Source: Rhinopomastus cyanomelas
Taxonomy: Eukaryota; Chordata; Aves; Bucerotiformes; Rhinopomastidae
Assembly (NCBI GenBank): GCA_013400115.1
Contig: VXBP01003842.1
Location: 62,001 to 126,000 of the forward strand
Direction: 5' to 3'
DNA length: 64,000 nucleotides
Position 1 is the first letter of the stretch, and every line of letters begins with the position of its first letter. Below are positions 56,260 to 64,000 of this stretch, piece by piece. A program made the position numbers and the translations under genes. Under the pieces are notes generated by a model. The model had not been told where the DNA came from. It made no database searches and saw nothing but the letters and a program-made list of their open reading frames with translations.

Positions 56260-58428
56260 AGGATGTTAGGATTTTAAAAAGAGGGGGCTTCTCAGTGTCA
56301 GTCTTCGAGGTTATTTTCATCTTTCTTCTAAACTTCACCGTCGTTGGAGAACTTCTGGAGCATCACTGGAAAACACACGAACGCAGCACTCCATGACCTC
56401 GCGCTCAGCCACAGATTAATTTGCCATTGTTCCCATTTTAACCTTCACCAGGGCAGAAGGTGCTGCTCTTCACAGCCCAGTCCTGCCAGGCGCTCCGCGT
56501 TTGCTCATACCTTGTAGTCGAAGCACTGATGTCCCGAAGGTAAAGGCTGTAGTTTAACACCCACATTGAGAGCGAATCCAGTCCTGTTTGGAATCTCTTG
56601 CAGTGACCCCATGTAGGGGGGACAGCTGGAAGTGCTCCTGATGCACGAAGCCAGCGAGCTGATGACAGGCCCAGTTCGTTTCACCGTCTTAACGGACAGG
56701 AATTGGTATAGGTTGCAGAATTCTAAAAGGTTTCTTTCCCACCACTGAGAAATTAATTGGCCCAAACCCGCGGCATGCTTTTGCAGTAATTGGCTTGCTG
56801 CAGTGCCCCGAGCTCTGCTGTGAACCCAGGCCTGCTTTTACGTTATCACATTGCAAATGGAGACGAGTTTGTCCAATTAGACTGGAATTACAATGTTGGG
56901 AGATGCAGCTAATGTAATTACCTGCTCACTGACATCTCTTCCTTTCTCTCCTTCTGCTCTCTTAAAATTTCTCCTGAGCAGCCGAGGAACGACTGGAAAT
57001 AAACAGAGCACTCTCACCTGTCAGGAGTGGTTTTCCATAAAATCTTGAACTTCCCAAACATTCGAACGGATCAAACCAGTGCTGCAGCTCTTACAGCTCT
57101 TAGATGTGCAGCCTGTTCTACATTTTATGTTGATCATTAAAAAGGCTTTTGTCTTCCTTTTACGATGATTTTAAATGAAAAGGAAGCCTTTGTGATAAAA
57201 CCTTCTTTGTCTCTGTATTTTATCAGCTTGTGTCCCTTTCCTCTCGCCTTTAGCGCAGCCACAAAGGTTGCTGTAACCTTCAAGGTTTGCCCAAGAAGAA
57301 GGGAGGTCAGGAATAGAGGGAGGTGGCTGCCTAGTCTCCGTCACATGGCATGAAGATGGATGTGGAGGCAGTAAGTCTAAATACACTTTGGAATTCGGTT
57401 ACTTGATTCAATACTTTAAGATATTATTAGATAACAGTGGTACCAGAATCTGGCTTAAGGCTGTATTTTGCATCCCATCCTGAGACACAAGGTATCCCGG
57501 TGATTTCACTGAGCCATGATGAAAAGGCTGGTAGCCAGGTTTCAGCGCTCGGTGGCTCGTTCTGTACCTGTCAGCAGGAGATGCTGGAGCTCCTTTGAGT
57601 GCTGTTTTGACTGAGTTCTCACTGCTCTGAAGGAAGCTGCTTCCGTGCTGTTCTGTTTTGGAGGACTGGGGGTAGGTGTTTTTAATCACACACCCTGCAG
57701 TGCTTCAGAGTTTCCCCGGGAGCCTTGCTGGGCGCAGATGGCATCGAGCCATTGCTGATGGCAAGCTTCAGCTGGAACCAGGGGAAATTCAGATGGAGCA
57801 CTTTGCTCAGGTTACAGTGGTCAGGATGTAAACCAAACAGCAGTCTTCAGCCTACTCAGTGAGTCCTCAAGTGTTTGGGGAGTGAGCGCTCTGGACCACT
57901 CTTTCGAGTGGCGTGACTAGCTGTTAAGGCCGTCTTTTACCTCAGAGGTAAACTGGCTTCCAAAAATGATGCAGGAGAGAAATCCCCGATGGTTTTAGAT
58001 CTTCCTGCTGCTGCTCAGGTCTGCTCCTGTGTAGCTGACATCTCTTCAGCCTGTGAAGGGTTGGTGTGTTTGTGTTGAGCAGGGGCTTAATTTCCAGCTA
58101 ATTCTCAGTACTTGGCTCAGGCTGGTTGGGGTTTCTCCGCCTCGGTGATCTGGGCATTAATCCAGCTCTGAAAGAACAATTTATCTGGCCAAAAGAGTGT
58201 TTATCTGGACGATCTCTTAAGTTGAAAAGCTAAACAAATGTATTTGTGCCTAGTGAATCCACTGAGGAGAGGACCAGGGCAGAGAAACACGGCGCACTGT
58301 GCTGTCTGCCCGGAAGACTCCACGTGAGGAAGTAACTTTCTGCTTATGAGGTTGATTAGTGGAAATCTGATTTTGTTCCTTTTACAAGGGGAGAAAGTAA
58401 GTTTATTCCCAGTACAGAAGTACTCATG

Positions 58429-58890
58429 CACAGAATCACAGAACATTAGGAACTGGAAGGGACCTCCAAAGATCATCCAATCCAACCCCCCTGCCACAGC
58501 AGGATCCCCAGGATTCAGTCACACAGGAACATGTCCAGGTGCGTTTGAAATGTCTCCAGAGAAGGAGACTCCACAACCCCCCTGGGCAGCCCCTTCTGGG
58601 AAGAAGGTCCTTCTCACACTGATGTGGAACCTCCTCTGTTCCAGCTCACACCTGCTGCTCTTTGTCCTATCACTGGGTGCCCCTGAGCAGAGCCTGGCTC
58701 CATCCTCCTGACACCCACCCTTCACATATTGATCAACATCCATGGGGTCACCCCTCAGTCTCCCTTTTTCCCAGCTCCAGAGCCCCAGCTCCCTCAGCCT
58801 TTCCTCAGCAGGGAGATGCTCTACTCTTCGTCATCTCTGTGGCTGTGTGCTGGGCTCTCTCCAGCAGCTCTGTCCTCTTCTAGAACTGAG
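58429..58890 (-). mobile_element. CR1: CR1 fragment
   Basis: Antisense common-subfamily copy (CACAGAATCACAGAACATTA to TGCTGGGCTCTCTCCAGCAG). Confidence 0.93.
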
Positions 58891-59479
58891 GAGTCTTCCG
58901 TACTCATTCTACAAGTGCCATCATCTCCTCTATCCCACTCCTAGACTGCATTAACCACAGCCTCCCTAGTGCCCAGAAGAGAAGGAAGATGAGCAGCTGT
59001 TGCCTTTCTAAGGAACAGCTTCATTTTATCAAGACCATTTTACAGAGCCAGTCCCACACCTCCTGCCTTTGCACTTGCTGTGATTTTCACTTTAGATTGC
59101 AGTATAAGAAAGCTGCTGGGTTTTGAAGTTCAACCCACTTTTTCCCTCTGTTTTAAAGTCCCAGCCCAACAGCCTCTACGTGCCTGGTCAGGCCAAGCAG
59201 CCTCACTGGATGTTGGTGCAGGGAAGGTGATTAGTAGTTCATCTGGAGTGCAAATTGGGTTTTTTCCCTGACACTTCCATGCGCTAATTACTGGAGCAGA
59301 GCTTCTGCTATCAGCAAATTAATCTTCACCTCCGCTTACCCTGTCGCTTGCTAACATCATCTAGTTTTTGGGCGGTATCTTGACTTCCAGCAGGAGCAGC
59401 AGTTCAGCTGTGCTCCTCTATTTCCATTACCAACCTGCAGTTAAAGACCTCTGGAATGAAGTTGGATTTTCCAGGACCT

Positions 59480-59762
59480 CAGATTGATGTGGAACCTCCC
59501 CTGCTCCAGCTCACACCCACTGCTCCTTGTCCTGTCACTGGGTGCCCCTGAGCAGAGCCTGGCTCCATCCTCCTGACACCCACCCTTCACATACTGATCA
59601 ACACCCATGGGGTCACCCCTCGGGCTCCTTTTTCACAGCTCCAGAGCCCCAGCTCCCTCAGCCTTTCCTCAGCAGGGAGATGCTCCCCTCCCTTCATCAC
59701 CTTTGTGGCTCTGCACAGGGCCCTCTCCAGCTGCTCTGTGCCCTTCTGGAGCTGAGGGGCTG
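59480..59762 (-). mobile_element. CR1: CR1 fragment without tail
   Basis: Antisense piece (TGATGTGGAACCTCCCCTGC to CCCTTCTGGAGCTGAGG). The tail is missing, so it was broken after insertion. Confidence 0.9.
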
Positions 59763-59869
59763 GTTAAGAATTGGAGAACTCAGAGCAAATGGTGTCAGTC
59801 TTGGTGCCGCTGTGGATTACATGAGTTCATTGATCTGTGACACCAAAGCCCAACTTGGGTGCTCTTTTG

Positions 59870-60080
59870 AGCAATTAATAGGCTCATTCAGGTTGGAAAA
59901 GACCCCTGATGGATCGAGTCCCACCATCACCCCTACTCTACAAGGTCACCCCTAAACCAGGTCCCCCAACACCACATCTAAGCGACTTTTAAACTCATCC
60001 AGGGATGGGGACTCAACCCCACCCTGGGCAGCCCAGTCCAGGGCCTGAATTCCCTCCAATCCTCTCTTTGACAGGTTGAA
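59870..60080 (-). mobile_element. CR1: CR1 fragment
   Basis: Antisense copy (TTCAGGTTGGAAAAGACCCC to CAGCCCAGTCCAGGGCC). Confidence 0.9.
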
Positions 60081-60599
60081 GTGACTGATGGTGCCTTCCC
60101 CTGGCTGCTTAGTGTCTTTCATCCTGCAAGAAGTCACCTCAGTGCTCACGTTGAGGTTTTAATGAAAGCAGTGTTTTTTGTGCCTGATTTGTAGCTGTTT
60201 CTGAATTGTCCAAGTGAGACAATACTGTTTGGATGAGGTTATCCTATTCTTCACAGTCTGAAGAAAAAGCCTTCCTGCTTTTAAAGGGTTTTTACTAAAC
60301 CTGTTAACATCCTTGGAAGGAGATGGAACGATCCTGTTTTTCCGCTGCAAATTTAATTTGGCAGAGTTTCCCATGCAGTTGATTTTCAGTTGAGGCTGCT
60401 GACATTTCAGATGCTGGTTGTTCCAGGAGACTTATTTGGGCATCCGTGGGTGCTGTCTTATCCCTTTTCAGAAACAGCTTAGGGTGAGACGGGCAGAGCA
60501 GCAGGTTTGGGGTTTTATTTTGCATTTGCTGCTTCCATTCACTTTCTAGGTCTCGTCCCCTCCAGTCTTTGTCACTTTCAACTTATGTAGATTTTTCCA

Positions 60600-60772
60600 G
60601 CGTGTGAAACTATGGAAGGGGCTGCCTAGAGACGTTGTGGAGTCTCCTCTGGAGAAGTTTAAAACCCACCTGGACATGTTTCTGTGCAACTGGATCTAGG
60701 GGATCCTGCTGAGGCAGGTGGGACTGAACTGGATGCTCTTTGAAGGTCCCTTCCAATCCCTAATGTTCTGTT
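60600..60772 (+). mobile_element. CR1: CR1 tail fragment
   Basis: Sense common-subfamily tail (GGAAGGGGCTGCCTAGAGAC to CAATCCCTAATGTTCTG). Confidence 0.92.
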
Positions 60773-61034
60773 CTTGACTCTCTGCTTTGTGCTCATCTCT
60801 GGGAGCCGCTCTCCTGCTGGGAAAGCATCACTTTAAAATAACACAGCTGTGCTCTAGCAACTGGAAATAGCCTTCTTGGTTTGTTGTCTTTCATTCTACA
60901 AGAGTCCTGTGACTTGTTGGGTTTAGTTTGAGGAAGAATGTTTTCCTGGCAAGATGTTGCCTTCTCAAGACTCTCTTTCCCGTTGTGACCGCAGGGTGAA
61001 TGCGGGTGTTGCTTTTGCCAGTGTTGGGTCTGTC

Positions 61035-61090
61035 TTAGACCCAGAGAGAGGAGAGGAGGTGTTTAGAACCTGCCTGCATGTGCTCCTGTG
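61035..61090 (+). mobile_element. CR1: Outer CR1, left arm
   Basis: Sense piece GGAGGTGTTTAGAACCTGCC and ATGTGCTCCTGTG. It continues, after an inserted CR1, at 61512. Confidence 0.8.
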
Positions 61091-61511
61091 CCTGGACAAT
61101 AAATCTGATGAGGAGCGATGGAGAGAGTTGGGGCTGTTTAGTTTGAGGAAGAGGTGGCTGAGGGGAGACCTCATCACTCTCTACAACTATCTGAAAGGAC
61201 CCTGCAGAGATGTTGGTGCTGGGCTCTTCTCACAGGTAGTTAGTGACAGAGCCAGAGGGAAGGGTTTCGAATTCCAACAGGAGAGGTTTAGATTGGACAT
61301 CAGGAAGAAATTCTTCACTGAAAGATTGATCAGGCCCTGGACTGGGCTGCCCAGGGTGGTGGTTGAGTCCCCATCCCTGCATGAGTCTAAAAGTCACTTA
61401 GATGTGGTGTTGGGGGATCTGGTTTAGGGGTGACCTTGCAGAGTAGGGTTGCTGGTTGGACTCGATGATCCCAGGGGTCTTTTCCAAGCTGAATGATTCT
61501 GTGATTCTATG
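61091..61511 (+). mobile_element. CR1: Inner (nested) CR1
   Basis: Sense copy from AATCTGATGAGGAGCGATGG to GATTCTGTGATTCTATG. Same subfamily as 47066-47803. It lies inside the older outer copy. Confidence 0.88.
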
Positions 61512-61604
61512 AACTTGCTCTAGGTGATCCTGCTGTGGCAGGGGGATTGGATTAGAAGATCTTTTGAGGTCCCTTCCAATCCCTAATGCTCTGCGATTCT
61601 GTGA
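61512..61604 (+). mobile_element. CR1: Outer CR1, right arm
   Basis: Resumes at ACTTGCTCTAGGTGATCCTG, exactly where the left arm stopped, and ends TCTGCGATTCTGTG. Confidence 0.85.
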
Positions 61605-62663
61605 AGGGAAAATGGAGATTAGCTCTCCAGGTTTTTGTAGGAGCTTTATTATTCACATCAGCTTCAGGCCATCGGAAGTTTCATGTTCTCAGCTACTGCA
61701 CATAACAGATAGGAATATTAGGTCATAACTGTCTCGGAGAACTGTTTGCTGCTTCTCCTGTTTATGCTTCCCAAATGGTGGCACGGGAGTGCAACGCGGG
61801 CTTTGAAGGGACGGCAGGATGAAGTGCTTGAGACGCGGGCTCGGCTTGAGCGCGGGCTCTGAGTGGCGAAACAACACTCCCCCCTCTTACAGATATCCTT
61901 CAGGTGTCAGTTCTGCAGGATCCTGGTTTTATTACATCAATCACAAGCAGCTTAGGGCTTCCAAAAACATCGTTGCAGACAGATGTTGAGCCTGTCTGGG
62001 GATTAGAAATATCCTCTTCCATTAAGTATAAATTAACTTAATCACCAGGTAGGAAAGATAAGCAGCATAAACATCATCCCCTGAAGCTTTCCTGAAAATT
62101 AAAATTCTATTTAAAACTGGGCTTGCACTTTCTATGACTTGATCCCCCTTCAAAGAGATTATATCTGCTGTAAATTTTTACGGTGACAGAGTGACAGAAA
62201 TTAATGCATTGGGGGCAGCGATGCTCTCTGTAATTTCACTTCTGCTGCGAGTCGTCTTGGAGCAGGAGAGATGATTGGCTTATTTTTGAGTAATAATTGG
62301 TCTCTAGTCTCTGAAAGGAAAATAAATTAGAAAGCAATAACACTGCCTGGCACCCACTCGCCACAAAATGAGAGCCTCAAGCCACGGGCCTTAGCGGCGG
62401 TGTAATCACCACGAGGGTTATTTTGTGTGTGTAGAGTTCACCTGCTCTGAGAGGAGGATTACCGCTGATAAAACGCAGTCGCACCGCTGCTTCCTGCTCC
62501 TCTGGATGACAGGGTAAAGCTCATTTTCTCCCCTGGCATAATCCTGGCTGCTTTCTAACAATCATTTCCACAGGGGAAGAAACACCGTGGGATTTAGGCT
62601 GGGGCTGCTTCTCCTTTGTTCTACTGCGAGACGCTCGGGGGGGTCTGATTTATTACTGGTTTC

Positions 62664-62890
62664 AGGGCTGCCCAGGGGGGTTATGGAGTCTAAGACCTGC
62701 CTGAATGTGTTCCTGTGTGACTTGGTCTAGGTGGTCCTGCCCAGGCAGGGGGATTGGACTGGATGATCTTTCCAGGTCCCTTCCAATCCCTAATGACTGG
62801 ATCTAGAGGATCCTGCTCTGGCAGGGGGATTGGACTGGATGATCTTTCCAGGTCCCTTCCAGTCCCTAACGATTCTATGATTCTATTATG
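62664..62890 (+). mobile_element. CR1: CR1 tail with duplicated 76-bp unit
   Basis: Sense tail whose 3' segment occurs twice at 76-base spacing (62720-62795 and from 62796), ending ATTCTATGATTCTATTA. Confidence 0.92.
62720..62871 (+). repeat. 76-bp CR1-tail tandem repeat, two units
   Basis: Units start at 62720 and 62796. The junction is CCCTAATG joined to ACTGGATC, the same as at the 51663 array. The second unit ends at CCCTAACG. Confidence 0.9.
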
Positions 62891-63740
62891 AGGCTTCGCA
62901 GCGGGTTTTACCTTTGCAAGATCCTGTATTGCTATTTTTAAGGCTTCTCTAAAGGAACAAAGGAAACTCTGCAGAAATAATGAGGCACATAAGTGCCTTA
63001 AAAGCAAATAGTGCACACTAATAAATCTACTAGGAATAATAAATGCTACCTCCACACAAAAAATAAGAGAAATAAGGTGTTTGGGACCTTATTTAACGAT
63101 GTGTGTTCTACAAACATGTTTTGCTAGAGTGGAGCGAAGTCCTTCGGTGCAGGTTTCGCCTTGCGTCTCCATTATTTCATTACACTAATGCCATATTTTC
63201 TGCAGCACTCAGATGGATGACAGCTAATAGCAAAAGCACTCGCTGCTCCTCTGGCATTAGAAGTAATAAATCAGCTAAAGCAGACTGATGTTCACATTGT
63301 TTTGGGAAAAAAGAAGTTGGAAACTTGCAAATCCCAAATAATAATCGTTAGGAAAAACCCCCTTTATTTCTTTTCAGCACCTGAGATTCCTCAAAATCAT
63401 TTCTTTAACGATTTAAAATGAGGCTTAGGGAGCGCTGTAGAAATACAGAGCTCAAGTGCAACTGTTCTCTCCAGCTGGATCTGTATCCCGTGTGTGCAGC
63501 ATCTGCCCTGTGTCTCCTCCAAGGTGTGCTGCTGTCCTGGCTCCTGGCATAGCCGCCCGAGGTAGGAGTTTAATCAAACCAGGTGCAACCGCAGCGTCGC
63601 TGGCCGACGCTTTTGTCTAGGATAAAGGTGCAGGACAGCACCAGAGCTTGTCTTAGCTTTCAGGTGTGAGGTGGAGGCTCTAGTCTTCTCTCTGTGCAAT
63701 GTGGAAATGTCAGTGGTGTTTCCACCCATCACTTAGTGTC

Positions 63741-63925
63741 GTAGAATCACAGGCTGGTTTAGGTGGGAAGGGAGTCAGAGGTCACCCAGTGCCGAGCCCC
63801 TGCCGTGGGCAGCGACACCTCTCACCAGAGCAGGTTACCCAGAGCCCCATCCAACCTGGCCCTGAACACTGCCAGGGATGGAGCAGCTGCAGCCTCCCTG
63901 GGCAGCCTGTGTCCTTCGTCTGGAG
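63741..63925 (-). mobile_element. CR1: CR1 fragment
   Basis: Antisense copy (GTAGAATCACAGGCTGG, CACCTCTCACCAGAGCAGG, CCAACCTGGCCCTGAAC). Confidence 0.88.
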
Positions 63926-64000
63926 CAAGTCAGGAGCCACACAAAGTTTCTGTGTCATGGACGCACTCGGTAGCAGGGTGTTAATGTGCCAACTTCCAGA

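Larger units (their letters stand above)
29055..64000 (+). other. TTLL11: TTLL11 gene, 5' part (tubulin polyglutamylase)
   Basis: TTLL11 belongs to the tubulin tyrosine ligase-like family. It uses ATP to add glutamates to glutamate side chains on tubulin tails, mainly lengthening chains, and acts on ciliary and spindle microtubules (established for mammals). Six exons join to about 426 residues. The TTL fold begins in exons 2-3. The ATP-grasp glycine-rich segment KPDGGCQGDG starts near residue 184, FDIRLY near 231, HLTNYSLN near 276, and the metal-binding LLEVNANPS near 374. All key motifs look intact, so the gene is probably functional. Introns are about 7.9, 1.4, 6.5, 0.5 and 1.2 kb, with the sixth over 16 kb and open to the right. 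The conserved region C-terminal to the catalytic core was not found in the window. Confidence 0.95.
47936..64000 (+). other. TTLL11: TTLL11 intron 6 (partial)
   Basis: More than 16 kb follow exon 6 without a recognised coding exon. I looked for the conserved downstream TTLL11 segment (FPKYAKQFNYLRLVDRM type) and did not see it. The intron holds about a dozen CR1 copies plus long unique-looking AT-rich stretches: 51000-51640, 53350-55420, 56260-58420, 61610-62660 and 62890-63740. Some of these may be conserved noncoding DNA. A short candidate alternative exon lies at 48279-48316. Confidence 0.75.

Noticed and set aside
60954..61427. 157-codon frame as a host gene
   Set aside because: It runs across the nested CR1 copies; no host protein similarity.
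47936..64000. TTLL11 exon 7 and beyond
   Set aside because: No segment resembling the conserved region after the catalytic domain was found; the exons are assumed to lie to the right.
1..64000. tRNA, rRNA, CRISPR or bacterial-type operon features
   Set aside because: None seen; the window is vertebrate nuclear DNA with spliced genes and LINE copies.

Overview
Kind of organism. This is vertebrate nuclear DNA, almost certainly from a bird. It holds spliced genes with GT-AG introns, two CpG-island promoters and a very heavy load of CR1 LINE fragments. The commonest copies end in a tail like TCCCTTCCAATCCCTAATG followed by TTCTGTGATTCTGTG. By my tally about 40 CR1 pieces cover roughly a fifth of the window. 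Such density fits CR1-rich bird lineages such as woodpeckers and relatives, but that placement is only an inference.

Layout. (1) 1-20774, minus strand: the 5' end of a gene of the NOS1AP (CAPON) family. Coding exon 1 is 20670-20774 and exon 2 is 16283-16354. Together they encode the first 59 residues, including the start of a PTB domain. Everything below 16283 looks like intron 2, and the remaining exons are off the left edge. (2) 20775-29054: an 8.3 kb divergent intergenic region with a CpG island at each end and CR1 copies between. (3) 29055-64000, plus strand: the 5' two-thirds of TTLL11, a tubulin polyglutamylase. Six coding exons (29055-29321, 37227-37323, 38767-38900, 45419-45994, 46517-46612, 47829-47935) give a continuous frame of about 426 residues covering the TTL catalytic core. 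I found no later coding exon in 47936-64000, so the 3' exons should lie to the right.

How the parts relate. The two genes are head-to-head but have separate promoters 8 kb apart, and nothing suggests a shared function. TTLL11 adds glutamate chains to tubulin. The NOS1AP-type product should be a cytoplasmic PTB adaptor. The rest is intronic or intergenic and shaped by CR1: nested copies, abutting inverted copies, tail duplications, and one copy ending about 25 bases from the TTLL11 exon 6 acceptor.

Most notable observations. A NOS1AP paralogue sits beside TTLL11, which fits a 1q/9q whole-genome-duplication pair lost at the human TTLL11 locus. Two CR1 loci carry the same 76-bp tail tandem duplication with the same junction. 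A 24-bp array of YY1-type sites lies in the TTLL11 promoter. Splice-site-proximal repeats occur at exons 4 and 6. Exon calls rest on protein families recalled from memory and on splice sites; no database search was possible.
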